Origin: an uncultured Bacilli bacterium
GTDB taxonomy: Bacteria > Bacillota_I > Bacilli_A > RF39 > UBA660
Assembly: GCA_947585595.1 (NCBI GenBank)
Contig: CANPXB010000001.1
Span: 61,250 to 125,249, forward strand
Direction of reading: 5' to 3'
Length of the DNA stretch: 64,000 nt
Shown one piece after another: positions 26,212 through 35,454 of the stretch (its first letter is position 1; each line of letters begins with the position of its first letter). The notes under the pieces are model-generated. The model did not search any database. It was not told where the DNA came from and saw only the letters and a list, made by a program, of their open reading frames with translations. The translations under genes and the position numbers were made by a program.

Positions 26212-28764
26212 ATGTTAGAATTAAAAAAGATTACTAAAATATATGAAGTAGCTGGTACTAACCAAAAAGCTTTAAATAAAATCGATATTAAATTTCGTCG
26301 TAGTGAATTTGTTTCTATTTTAGGTCAAAGTGGTAGTGGTAAAACAACTTTACTTAATATTGTTGGTGGTTTAGACGAATATACTAGTGGTGACTTAATC
26401 ATTAATGATGTTTCTACTAAAGACTTTACTGATCGTGATTGGGATACTTATCGTAATCATCGTGTTGGTTTTGTCTTCCAAAGTTATAATTTAATTCCTC
26501 ATCAAACCGCTTTACAAAACGTTGAACTTGCTTTAACTTTATCTGGAGTAGGTAAAGAAGAACGTCGAAGAAGAAGTATTGAAGTTCTAAAAAAAGTTGG
26601 TTTAGAAAAACAAATGCATAAAAAACCAAATCAAATGTCTGGTGGTCAGATGCAAAGAATCGCTATTGCTCGTGCTTTAGTTAATGATCCTGATATCTTA
26701 CTAGCTGATGAACCAACCGGGGCTTTAGATTCTGAAACAAGTTTACAAGTTTTAGATTTACTTAAAGAAATAGCTAAAGACAAACTAGTTATTATGGTTA
26801 CGCATAATCCTGAACTAGCTTTAAATTACTCAACTAGAATCGTAAAATTATTAGATGGTGAAATAATTGATGACTCTAATCCATTTGATGGTCAAGATGA
26901 AGTTCTAATTGAAAAAACTAATAAGACTAAAAAAACGCAAATGAGTTTTAAAACGGCTTTATCTTTAAGTTTAAATAACTTAATGACTAAAAAAGGTCGT
27001 ACTATCTTAACTGCATTTGCTGGTTCAATTGGTATTATTGGTATTGCTTTAATCTTATCTTTATCTCATGGTATTCAAGAATATATTACCAAAACGGAGG
27101 AAGAGACTTTAAGTTCTTACCCTTTAACTATTGAAAAAGAATCAGTTGATATGTCTTCACTTATTCTAAGTATGACTGGTAATCAAGAACACCAAGAATA
27201 TAATGATGATAAAATTCATTCCCTAAATATAATGGGTGATATGTTTACTACTTTATCTGAGGAAGTCGATCGCAACGACTTAAAATCATTTAAAGAATAC
27301 TTAGAAAGTGATAAAACTAATATTAATGACTATGTTACATCAATTCGTTATTCATATAACGTTACGATGAATTTATATAAAAATGATCCAGATAAGATAG
27401 TTCAAATAAATCCTACCACTGTCTTTGATGCATTAGGTATGGGAACATCTGGTATGTCTAGTGTTTATAGTACTTATATGTCTTCATATGATGTCTTCTA
27501 TGAACTAATAGATAATGATGATTTACTTCATCAACAATATGACTTAATTGATGGTCACTGGCCAGAAAACTATAATGAAGTAGTTTTACAAGTAAATGAT
27601 AATAATGAAATATCTGATTATACTTTATATAGTTTAGGTATCTTAGATCAAGATGATTTAAAAGAACAATTTACTAATATGACAACTGGTAAAGAAGTTA
27701 AGTTTGATAAACATTCTTATACAACTGAAGAATTACTTAATACTTCATTTAAACTATTATTAAATACTGATTACTATGAAAAAGTAGGTGGTTTATGGGT
27801 TGATCGTTCTTCTGATGAAAACTACATGAAGAAAAAATTAAAAAATGCTGAAGAAATCAAAATAGTTGGTATTATTAAACCAAATGAAGAAGCGATAACT
27901 GGTAGTGGAACTCCAGGTATGGTTGGATATACTCATGAATTAATGGAACATTTAATTAATACCATTAATGAAGAAAAAATAACTAAAGAACAACTAAAAA
28001 ATCCTGAAATAAATATCTTTACTGGTCAAAAATTTACTACTAATAACAAATTTGATCCAACTTCATTTACCAAAGAACAATATGCTGCTTTCCAAAAACT
28101 ATCTGAAGCCGAACAAATGGAATATATTAAAAATATAACGGAAAATATGACTTCAAGTTATGAAGAAAACTTAACTAAATTAGGTATTGCTGATTTAGAA
28201 GATCCTGATATTATTTCTATATATCCTAAAGACTTTGATTCCAAAGAAGAAATAGTAAAAATAATTGATGATTATAATGAAGGTAAAGAAGAAAAAGATC
28301 AAATAACTTATACTGATATCGTTGGTGTTATGATGAGTTCAGTATCAACTATCGTTAATGTAATAAGTAAAGTTTTAATAGCTTTCGTTGCTATAAGTTT
28401 AATAGTTTCTTCTATTATGATTGCTATTATAACTTATATTTCTGTTATTGAAAGAACCAAAGAAATTGGTATCTTAAGAGCCATTGGAGCATCTAAAAAA
28501 GATGTCTCTAGAGTATTTAATGCTGAAACCCTTATTGAAGGTTTAACCGCTGGTGTCTTAGGTATAGTTGTAACTATATTACTTAATATTCCAATTAATA
28601 TCGTTATTAAACATTTGGTAAATATTAGTAATATTGCTAAATTACCAACTGATGGAGCGATAATATTAATTATAGTTAGTGTCTTACTTACAGTATTTGC
28701 TGGCTTTATACCAGCGAAGATTGCTTCTAAAAAAGATCCAGTTGTAGCTTTAAGAACTGAATAG
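26212..28764 (+). CDS. MacB-like ABC transporter, fused ATPase and FtsX permease
   Basis: 850 residues. ATPase at 1-230: Walker A GQSGSGKTT, Q-loop VFQSYNLIPHQTALQNV, signature MSGGQMQRIAIARAL, Walker B ILLADEPTGALDSET, H-loop VTHNPELAL. Membrane helix near 263-283 (ILTAFAGSIGIIGIALILSLSHGI), a periplasm-type domain of about 450 residues, then three helices at the end with the FtsX ERTKEIGILRAIGASKKDVSRVFNAET block. Type VII ABC mechanotransmission family, as in lantibiotic or surface-protein export/defence systems. Substrate unknown. A perfect terminator follows. Confidence 0.9.
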   Translation: MLELKKITKIYEVAGTNQKALNKIDIKFRRSEFVSILGQSGSGKTTLLNIVGGLDEYTSGDLIINDVSTKDFTDRDWDTYRNHRVGFVFQSYNLIPHQTALQNVELALTLSGVGKEERRRRSIEVLKKVGLEKQMHKKPNQMSGGQMQRIAIARALVNDPDILLADEPTGALDSETSLQVLDLLKEIAKDKLVIMVTHNPELALNYSTRIVKLLDGEIIDDSNPFDGQDEVLIEKTNKTKKTQMSFKTALSLSLNNLMTKKGRTILTAFAGSIGIIGIALILSLSHGIQEYITKTEEETLSSYPLTIEKESVDMSSLILSMTGNQEHQEYNDDKIHSLNIMGDMFTTLSEEVDRNDLKSFKEYLESDKTNINDYVTSIRYSYNVTMNLYKNDPDKIVQINPTTVFDALGMGTSGMSSVYSTYMSSYDVFYELIDNDDLLHQQYDLIDGHWPENYNEVVLQVNDNNEISDYTLYSLGILDQDDLKEQFTNMTTGKEVKFDKHSYTTEELLNTSFKLLLNTDYYEKVGGLWVDRSSDENYMKKKLKNAEEIKIVGIIKPNEEAITGSGTPGMVGYTHELMEHLINTINEEKITKEQLKNPEINIFTGQKFTTNNKFDPTSFTKEQYAAFQKLSEAEQMEYIKNITENMTSSYEENLTKLGIADLEDPDIISIYPKDFDSKEEIVKIIDDYNEGKEEKDQITYTDIVGVMMSSVSTIVNVISKVLIAFVAISLIVSSIMIAIITYISVIERTKEIGILRAIGASKKDVSRVFNAETLIEGLTAGVLGIVVTILLNIPINIVIKHLVNISNIAKLPTDGAIILIIVSVLLTVFAGFIPAKIASKKDPVVALRTE

Positions 28765-28791
28765 AATATCTCATGATATTCTATTTTTTTT
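28760..28791 (+). terminator. Rho-independent terminator of the ABC fusion gene
   Basis: 11-bp perfect stem AATAGAATATC/GATATTCTATT, TCAT loop, eight Ts. Confidence 0.9.
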
Positions 28792-28884
28792 GTATAGTAA
28801 AGTAAAAATTGTCTATACTAAAAATAAGATTGCTATTAATTTATAAAAATTATATAATATAAATAGTAGAAAGTAGTGACTTGT

Positions 28885-29589
28885 ATGGAGAGAAAGTTTG
28901 TCTATATAATTGTTCTTCTCTTAGCTATAACCTTTGGTATTGCCGATAGTTATATAAATCGTAGCTTAGAAAGTGTCGAATATTTAAAACTAATTGATGA
29001 TGAAACAGAAGCTAATGGTTTAAATATCGATGATGAAAATATTGAAGCTAACCTTGGTGAAGCTGTTTCTTTAGTCACATTAACTCTTTCTAATAAACAA
29101 AGTAATAATAAAAATATTGAATATACATATAAAATAAAAATTGATTCAATTAGTGGTGCTCATCGCTATATTAAAGGTAATGGCGAAGATAACTACCAAG
29201 TCTTTACTGCTAATGGTGAAACTACTATTACTTTAAAAAGTAATGAAACAATCATCTTTGTTGATATCCCAACTAATTCAAGTTATACCATTACCCAAAA
29301 TGAAGTAGGTAATTATAATACTTATGTTGGTGAAGAAAAGAAAAATACCATTAGTGGAACAATTACTAAAGACTCAACAATAACATTTAATAATGTTGAA
29401 GATACTTTACCAGCTCCAGTTAAACCAGATCCTGAGAAACCTACTGAAGTAGAAGATCCAAAAAATCCTAATGAAGAAAAAGAAAACCCAACAACTAATG
29501 ACTATATTATTCCTGCTTTAATTGCCTTAGGATGCTTAAGTGTTCTACTAATTATTAGTTTAAGATTAAAAGTTAAGAGATTTGAATAA
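28885..29589 (+). CDS. Sortase B-type wall-anchored surface protein (NPTTN signal)
   Basis: About 234 residues. N-terminal signal helix (RKFVYIIVLLLAITFGIADS). The middle has 'TYKIKIDSISGAHRYIKG..TLKSNETIIFVDIPTNSSYTITQNE', the pattern of pilin-type DUF7601/Spy0128 domains. A Pro/Glu linker leads to NPTTNDY, a 20-residue hydrophobic segment (IIPALIALGCLSVLLIISL) and a basic tail RLKVKRFE. NPxTN is the class B sortase signal, and a class B sortase lies two genes downstream. ATG 28885; GTG 28876 has no better RBS. Likely an adhesin or minor pilin. Confidence 0.7.
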   Translation: MERKFVYIIVLLLAITFGIADSYINRSLESVEYLKLIDDETEANGLNIDDENIEANLGEAVSLVTLTLSNKQSNNKNIEYTYKIKIDSISGAHRYIKGNGEDNYQVFTANGETTITLKSNETIIFVDIPTNSSYTITQNEVGNYNTYVGEEKKNTISGTITKDSTITFNNVEDTLPAPVKPDPEKPTEVEDPKNPNEEKENPTTNDYIIPALIALGCLSVLLIISLRLKVKRFE

Positions 29590-29603
29590 TCAAATCTTTT
29601 TTT
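29578..29603 (+). terminator. Rho-independent terminator
   Basis: Stem AGATTTG/CAAATCT with AATAAT loop, then seven Ts; the 5' arm overlaps the end of the NPTTN protein gene. Confidence 0.75.
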
Positions 29604-29655
29604 ATTTGCTAATTACTAATAATTTAGTATAATAGAGTACCAAGAGTTGATAATT

Positions 29656-30159
29656 ATGAAAAAACAAATCCATATCCTTGAAGGAATGATTATTTTAACA
29701 ATAATATTTATCTTTAGTCTTTTATCAATAAACTTTATTCATACTATTCGTTTACAAAAATTTAATTCCGATTATCTATGGAATATTAACTTTAATAATT
29801 TACAAGTTACTAAAGGCAGTAAAGAAGGGGTTATCTCTTTAAAAGATAATACTGTTTCTTTACAAGTTAATTTAGAAGAAGAAAAAGAATTTTATGAATT
29901 TACTTTAGATGTATCTAATAATGGTACTTTTGATGCTAAAGTCGATGATATAAATTTAGAAGTAAATAATGATCAAAATATTTTAAACTATTCTCTTACT
30001 TATTTAGATGATAAAAACATTGCTAAAGATGATTTACTTAAATCTGGTGAAACTAAAACAATTAAAGTTCGTATCTATTATCCAATTCAAAAAGAGAAAA
30101 TCTATGATGCTTTAAACTTAGATTTAAATTTTAGCTTAAAATATATCTCTATTAATTAA
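29656..30159 (+). CDS. Secreted or membrane-anchored beta-sandwich protein, TasA-like layout
   Basis: About 167 residues: an N-terminal hydrophobic helix (MIILTIIFIFSLLSINFIHTI) and a single beta-rich domain with 'EFYEFTLDVSNNGTFDAKVDDINLEV..LLKSGETKTIKVRIYYP'. The 'N.G...a.v....' pattern and the lipoprotein-free helix resemble TasA/CalY or DUF11-like domains placed beside sortases and SipW. No sorting signal is present, so it stays attached by its helix or is released. ATG 29656 is used. It sits between the sortase substrate and the sortase, suggesting the same surface apparatus. Confidence 0.45.
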   Translation: MKKQIHILEGMIILTIIFIFSLLSINFIHTIRLQKFNSDYLWNINFNNLQVTKGSKEGVISLKDNTVSLQVNLEEEKEFYEFTLDVSNNGTFDAKVDDINLEVNNDQNILNYSLTYLDDKNIAKDDLLKSGETKTIKVRIYYPIQKEKIYDALNLDLNFSLKYISIN

Positions 30160-30231
30160 GAATATTTCAAATAATTTATTGACTTATTTCATACAATAAA
30201 GTAACATATTATTGAAAGAAGAGTGAACGTA

Positions 30232-31107
30232 ATGGTTAAGAAAGATCTTGAAAAAGAAAAACCAGCGGTTAAAAAAGCCCCTGAAAAAAAAGTTGCCAAA
30301 ACTGATAAATTAGACAAAAAAGAAGTAGTAAAAGAAACTCCTAAAAAGAAAAAATTAAAATTAAAAAAGAAACCTTTAATAATTATGGGTTTAGTTGTTT
30401 TAGTATTCGCTTTATTTTTACTAGCTACAACCTTCCATAAATCTGATTATAAAAAAGAAATAGTTAATGAACCTGAAGTACAAGAACCAGCTCCTGAACC
30501 AGAACCAGAAGTTCATTATGATATTAAAGCTGAGTATCCTGATACTGATTTAGTTGCTATTTTAAATATTCCTAATACAACAATAACTAAAGAACCAGTT
30601 GTTCAAACAACTAATAATAGTTTCTATTTAAATCGTGATATTCATAAGAAAAAAGATATTATAGGTACAACATTCTTAGATTATCGTGTTAATGTTGATG
30701 ATTCTAAAAAGATTTTAATCTATGGCCATAATTCACCAACCTTAAACCCACCATTTAAACAACTAGAAAAATATTATAAAGAAGATTATGCCCTTAATAA
30801 TCGTGAAATCAAATTAACTACAACAAAAGCTGAATATACTTTTGAAATCTTCTCAGTATATATCGATGCCAATGAATTATCTAATTTCTCATATATGAAT
30901 ATTAACTTTGACTCAGATGCTGCATGGGCTAGTCATATTAACCAACTAAAAAATAACTCATGGTATGATTTTGGTACTGAAGTATCTGCTGATGATCGTA
31001 TCTTAGTAGTTCAAACTTGTACATATCATTCAAAATATAGTAAATATAAAAATAAACGTTTTGTTTTAATAGCTAAACAAGTTGGTAAAGTAGATAATAC
31101 AATTTAA
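30232..31107 (+). CDS. Class B sortase
   Basis: Cysteine transpeptidase that joins NPxTN-type proteins to peptidoglycan. A long Lys/Glu head (residues 1-42), a membrane helix (PLIIMGLVVLVFALFLLATTF), a Pro/Glu spacer, then the sortase barrel: catalytic His in IYGHNSP, Cys in VVQTCTYHS, Arg in NKRFVLIA. The helical insertion KNNSWYDFGTEV between strands and the GHN block are class B features. ATG 30232 is used, with GAAGAGTGA upstream. The candidate substrate with NPTTN lies at 28885. The charged cytoplasmic head of about 40 residues is longer than usual. Confidence 0.88.
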   Translation: MVKKDLEKEKPAVKKAPEKKVAKTDKLDKKEVVKETPKKKKLKLKKKPLIIMGLVVLVFALFLLATTFHKSDYKKEIVNEPEVQEPAPEPEPEVHYDIKAEYPDTDLVAILNIPNTTITKEPVVQTTNNSFYLNRDIHKKKDIIGTTFLDYRVNVDDSKKILIYGHNSPTLNPPFKQLEKYYKEDYALNNREIKLTTTKAEYTFEIFSVYIDANELSNFSYMNINFDSDAAWASHINQLKNNSWYDFGTEVSADDRILVVQTCTYHSKYSKYKNKRFVLIAKQVGKVDNTI

Positions 31108-31110
31108 TCA

Positions 31111-31147
31111 AATATCTTACATAGACTATTATGTAAGATATTTTTTG
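31111..31147 (+). terminator. Rho-independent terminator of the sortase gene
   Basis: 13-bp perfect stem AATATCTTACATA/TATGTAAGATATT, 6-base loop, T run. Confidence 0.9.
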
Positions 31148-31231
31148 TCAAGAAATGTAAAAAAGCTGCTGTAAGGTTGATTTTAAAAATAGATATCGAT
31201 ATACTTAAAATGCGAATAAAGGAGAATTACC

Positions 31232-31951
31232 ATGAATAAAAAAAAGATCATAATTGGTGTTATTACAATCCTTGTTTTAATAATAATTGGTGTTGCTCTT
31301 AAAATCTCTTTTGATTTTAAAAAAGAAGCAGCAATTAGATCTGAAGTAAAAGAGATAACTAAGTTTTTTGTTCCTACTAATATAGATAATGAAGAAGCTA
31401 ATGCTGTCTTAGAAAGAAGAGTAATTACTAAAGGGGAATATAGTAAAGTAGAAGATAGTCTTAAACTATATTATAAAGATTTATATAGTAATTTAAAAAA
31501 TCTTACTTTTTTACTAGATGAAGAAAATGAATATAATTATTTATCTGTTGATAATTTAAAACCAGATTCTGAGAGTTTAATCAAATCAAAAGATACCATT
31601 AATAATACCAAAGCTCAAATTGAAGAATATTATAATATCTTTATTAATTCTTTAACTGTAGAAGATACTAAACTAAGTTATGTAACTAATAAAGATTTAA
31701 GTAATTATTATATTAAATTTTATTTAGAATTAACTAATGAAGTAAATGACGAAGAATTAAAAGAAAACTTATTAGCTAAATATAATAAGACGAATAGTCG
31801 TTTAGATGTATATAATGAAGCTTTAACTTTTTTAGAAACTAATGTTGAACATTGGTCTATTAAAAAAGATAATATTAGCTTTGATAGTACAGAGATATAT
31901 GATGAATATGTAGCAATCATAAGTAAATTAAATGAAGGAGTTACTGAGTGA
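31232..31951 (+). CDS. Single-span membrane protein of unknown function
   Basis: 239 residues: N-terminal helix (KIIIGVITILVLIIIGVALKI, 4-24), then an all-helical outside domain rich in Lys, Glu and Asn with no cysteine. No family recognised. A short palindrome ATATCGATAT (31193-31202) lies in the leader, and the gene has its own RBS AAAGGAGAATTACC and terminator, so it is a single unit. It sits between the sortase locus and the permease locus; a link to either is unproven. The gene ends in TGA. Confidence 0.55.
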   Translation: MNKKKIIIGVITILVLIIIGVALKISFDFKKEAAIRSEVKEITKFFVPTNIDNEEANAVLERRVITKGEYSKVEDSLKLYYKDLYSNLKNLTFLLDEENEYNYLSVDNLKPDSESLIKSKDTINNTKAQIEEYYNIFINSLTVEDTKLSYVTNKDLSNYYIKFYLELTNEVNDEELKENLLAKYNKTNSRLDVYNEALTFLETNVEHWSIKKDNISFDSTEIYDEYVAIISKLNEGVTE

Positions 31952-31962
31952 CTTCTTTTTTT
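31935..31962 (+). terminator. Rho-independent terminator
   Basis: Nine-pair stem AAGGAGTTA/TGACTTCTT with two G-U pairs, 5-base loop, T run; overlaps the 3' end of the gene. Confidence 0.65.
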
Positions 31963-32015
31963 GTCATTTAAATGTCATTTAGATATTTTATAATAATACT
32001 TGAAAGGAAGATTTT

Positions 32016-34748
32016 ATGCATCTTTTAAATAAACTAACCATAAAAAATCTTAAATTAAATAAAAAAAGATCAATTGTTACTATCATTGGTATTATGCTTT
32101 CAGTAGCTTTAATTACAGCTCTTGCTAATATGTTTTTTAGTGCTCGAGCTTCAATTATTAATTATACTATTGAACAATATGGTAATTATCATTATGTTTT
32201 TAATGATGTCCCAGCTACAGATTATAAATATTTTAAGGAAAATCGTGCCTTAGAAGACGTTTATTTAACATCTTACATTGGTTATGCCCCTCTAAAAGAA
32301 AGTAAAAATGAATACAAACCATATATTTTACTTCGAGCTTTTTCTAAAAAAACCTTTACCAATCTAGGAATTACCCTAATAGATGGTAGACTACCCGAAA
32401 ATGATTCTGAAATTGTAATACCTAAGCACTTAAAAAGCAATGGTCAAGTCGATTATAAGATAGGGGATGAATTAACTTTAGATATCGGAGATCGTCTATC
32501 TAATGGAGATAATATTAAATTAAATATCAATAATTATTACTTTCCAGGGGAAGAGCATCTTGAAAAGAATTTTACTAAGAAATATAAAGTAGTAGGTATC
32601 ATTGAAAGACCTTCATATGCTATTGAAGATTACTCATCTCCTGGTTATTCATTTTTCACTCTTTTAGATGAAGATAATTTTTCTTCTAATGTTGATATTT
32701 ATACAAGCTTAACCCCTAAATCTTTAGCGAATAGAGATGAAGTAGTGGCTAATATTTTAGGTGTTGATTTAGACTTATATTTAAAATGTGAAAATATAAA
32801 TTACATAATTGATATGGAACATGAAGAAAGAGTAGAACTTACAAAAACCTACAATGAATTAAGAAAATATGATTTTGGTAATAATAGTAATCTTATTACA
32901 CTTGAAAGTAATTATTTTGCTGAACCAACTACCCAAGCCCTTGCTATAGCTAGTTTAATCGTCTGTATAATTATTATTGTTGCGTCAGTCTTTTGTATTA
33001 AAAATAGTTTTGATATATCACTTACAGAGAAAATAAGACAGTATGGAATGCTTTCAAGTATCGGTGCTACTAAAAAACAAATTAAAAAAAGCATTTATTA
33101 TGAAGGTTTAATCCTTGGTTTAATAGCCATACCTTTAGGTATAATCTGTGGTTTAATCGCCTCATCAATATTAATTGTCCTTGTTAATATTTTCTTAAAA
33201 GATTTATATCCAATTAAATTTATTTATGTCATTTCTTGGTTAGCAATCTTCTTATCAATTATTCTCGGTTTAACAACTATTTTCTTATCATCATGGCGTA
33301 GTGCTCATAAAGCCGCTAAAATAAGTCCTATTGAAGCAATCCGTAATAGTTCTGAATTAAAAATAAAAGCTAAAAAACTTAAAATACCAAAATTTATTGA
33401 TAAATTATTTGGCATTGGGGGAACTATTTCCTATAAAAACTTAAAAAGGAACAAGAAAAACTATCGTCCAACCATAGTTTCAATCGTTGTTTGTCTATCT
33501 ATCTTTATATCTTTGTATTACTTTATGAACTTAGCATTTAAAACAGTAAATGAGCAATTAGGATTAGTTGATTATAATATAGCTTTTTATTTTGATTCAA
33601 ATCATAATCGTAATGAAGAATTATACTTAGATAGTATTTTAAAACTTGATAATATAGAGCAATATGTTCGTACAGATGAAATGTCGATGTACATTAAAGA
33701 TTATAAATATAGTAAAGAATTTACTAAAATAAATGGCAACTTTAAAGGTTCATCTTACTGTTATAAAACAGATAATCCAAAAGAAGAAACTGAAGAAAAC
33801 AAAGTATATAGTGAAAGTATAACATTAGTTAAAGTAAATGATGAGGAATATAAAAATTATCTAAAAAGATTAAATCTCGATTATGATAAAGTTAAAGATA
33901 AAGTTATTCTTTTAAATAATGTTATTGATTCACATTATGATGAAGAAAAGAAAATCGTTATCAATAGCATTGTTCCTTATTTAGATTATAAAGAAGGAGA
34001 TACGATAAAATTATATTTTGAATCAGGAACCAATAACTGTAATCCAGAAATCGAAAGTGATATATATGAATTTAAAATTGCTAAGATAACTGACGAAGTA
34101 CCTTTTGGTATCGAAAAAAGAACTAATTTACCACATCTTATAATTAGCGAAGAACAATATAACAGATTAACTGATGAAAATAGTGGTGTATATGATCGTT
34201 TATATATTAATTCTTCTGATCCAGATAAGTTACAAAGTGATATCAAAAATTTATTAAAAAGTAATTTTTCCGAAGACGATTATGTATTAATAAATAGTAA
34301 CGAAGGAATTCGTGAACGTCTATCTTTATATACTTTACTAGCTATTTTCTTATATGGTTTTATCACCGTTATTGCTTTAATCGGTATTACCAATATCTTT
34401 AATACGATAACTACAAGTATGGAACTTCGTAAAAGAGAATTTGCGATGTTAAAAAGTATTGGAATGACGGATAAAGAATTTAATCGTATGATAAGATTAG
34501 AAAGTTTATTCTATGGCTTTAAATCTTTAATAATTGGTCTTCCACTAGGATGTATATTATCTTATGTTATTTATTATTACTACACTAAATATACTAACGA
34601 TTTAACCATTACCTTTAGTTTACCTTACTTTGCAATTATTACGGGAACTATCGTGGTCTTACTATTAATAATATCTATTATGAAATATTCAATCAATAAA
34701 ATAAATAAACAAAATATTATTGAAACAATTCGTAATGAAAATATCTAA
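32016..34748 (+). CDS. FtsX-type ABC permease (first of a pair)
   Basis: 910 residues with two FtsX repeats. Helix at about 18-38 (SIVTIIGIMLSVALITALANMFF), a large outside domain, then three helices from about 300 with EKIRQYGMLSSIGATKKQIKKSIYYEGL; a second helix near 490, another outside domain of about 250 residues, and three last helices with RKREFAMLKSIGMTDKEFNRMIRLES. Paralogue of the gene at 35455 (LLNKLTIKNLKLNKKR at both starts). Bce/MacB-like systems of this build remove or sense envelope-active peptides. The ATPase is the next gene. RBS AAAGGAAGATTTT. Confidence 0.9.
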   Translation: MHLLNKLTIKNLKLNKKRSIVTIIGIMLSVALITALANMFFSARASIINYTIEQYGNYHYVFNDVPATDYKYFKENRALEDVYLTSYIGYAPLKESKNEYKPYILLRAFSKKTFTNLGITLIDGRLPENDSEIVIPKHLKSNGQVDYKIGDELTLDIGDRLSNGDNIKLNINNYYFPGEEHLEKNFTKKYKVVGIIERPSYAIEDYSSPGYSFFTLLDEDNFSSNVDIYTSLTPKSLANRDEVVANILGVDLDLYLKCENINYIIDMEHEERVELTKTYNELRKYDFGNNSNLITLESNYFAEPTTQALAIASLIVCIIIIVASVFCIKNSFDISLTEKIRQYGMLSSIGATKKQIKKSIYYEGLILGLIAIPLGIICGLIASSILIVLVNIFLKDLYPIKFIYVISWLAIFLSIILGLTTIFLSSWRSAHKAAKISPIEAIRNSSELKIKAKKLKIPKFIDKLFGIGGTISYKNLKRNKKNYRPTIVSIVVCLSIFISLYYFMNLAFKTVNEQLGLVDYNIAFYFDSNHNRNEELYLDSILKLDNIEQYVRTDEMSMYIKDYKYSKEFTKINGNFKGSSYCYKTDNPKEETEENKVYSESITLVKVNDEEYKNYLKRLNLDYDKVKDKVILLNNVIDSHYDEEKKIVINSIVPYLDYKEGDTIKLYFESGTNNCNPEIESDIYEFKIAKITDEVPFGIEKRTNLPHLIISEEQYNRLTDENSGVYDRLYINSSDPDKLQSDIKNLLKSNFSEDDYVLINSNEGIRERLSLYTLLAIFLYGFITVIALIGITNIFNTITTSMELRKREFAMLKSIGMTDKEFNRMIRLESLFYGFKSLIIGLPLGCILSYVIYYYYTKYTNDLTITFSLPYFAIITGTIVVLLLIISIMKYSINKINKQNIIETIRNENI

Positions 34749-34770
34749 CTTTTAAGAAAGGAGAATACAT

Positions 34771-35445
34771 ATGGAAATTTTAAAAGTAGAGAATTTAACA
34801 AAAATATATGGTAAAGGAGATACAAAGGTTGTTGCTTTAGATAATGTGTCTTTTACAGTAGAAAAGGGTGAGTTTGTTGCTATAGTTGGCGCCTCTGGTA
34901 GTGGTAAATCAACTCTATTACATTTAATCGGTGGCGTAGATCGTCCAACCAGTGGCAAAGTATTTATTGATGGGAAAGATATCTATGAACTAAATGATGA
35001 TGCCTTAGCAATTTTTAGAAGAAGACAAGTTGGTTTAATCTATCAGTTTTATAATTTAATACCCATCTTAAATGTTGAAGAAAATATCACTTTACCTTTA
35101 GAATTAGATGGTCGTAAAGTAGATAAAGAAGTATTAGATAGTCTACTTAAAACTTTAGGTTTAGAAGATCGTCGTAAACATCTACCTAATGAATTATCTG
35201 GTGGTCAACAACAAAGAACATCTATCGGTCGTGCCATGATTACTAGTCCAGCCATTATCTTAGCCGATGAACCAACCGGTAACCTAGATTCCAAAGCTTC
35301 CGAAGAAATAGCCGAACTACTTAAATTATCAAATAAGAAATACAATCAAACTATTATTATGATTACTCATAATCTAGACTTAGCTGCTACTGCTGATCGT
35401 ATTATTAAATTAGAAGATGGTCATATTATAAATAATAATGAGTAG
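34771..35445 (+). CDS. ABC transporter ATP-binding protein (MacB/Bce type)
   Basis: 224 residues, a complete LolD/MacB-class ATPase: Walker A GASGSGKST, Q-loop LIYQFYNLIPILNVEENI, signature LSGGQQQRTSIGRAM, Walker B IILADEPTGNLDSKA, H-loop ITHNLDLA. It sits between two paralogous permeases and could energise either as heterodimer or both together. RBS AAAGGAGAATACAT precedes ATG 34771. Stop TAG is followed 9 bases later by the second permease. Confidence 0.95.
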   Translation: MEILKVENLTKIYGKGDTKVVALDNVSFTVEKGEFVAIVGASGSGKSTLLHLIGGVDRPTSGKVFIDGKDIYELNDDALAIFRRRQVGLIYQFYNLIPILNVEENITLPLELDGRKVDKEVLDSLLKTLGLEDRRKHLPNELSGGQQQRTSIGRAMITSPAIILADEPTGNLDSKASEEIAELLKLSNKKYNQTIIMITHNLDLAATADRIIKLEDGHIINNNE

Positions 35446-35454
35446 GTGATTAAT

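Noticed and set aside
31193..31202. ATATCGATAT palindrome before the gene at 31232
   Set aside because: Ten-base A/T-rich palindromes are expected by chance at this base composition and no second copy was seen.
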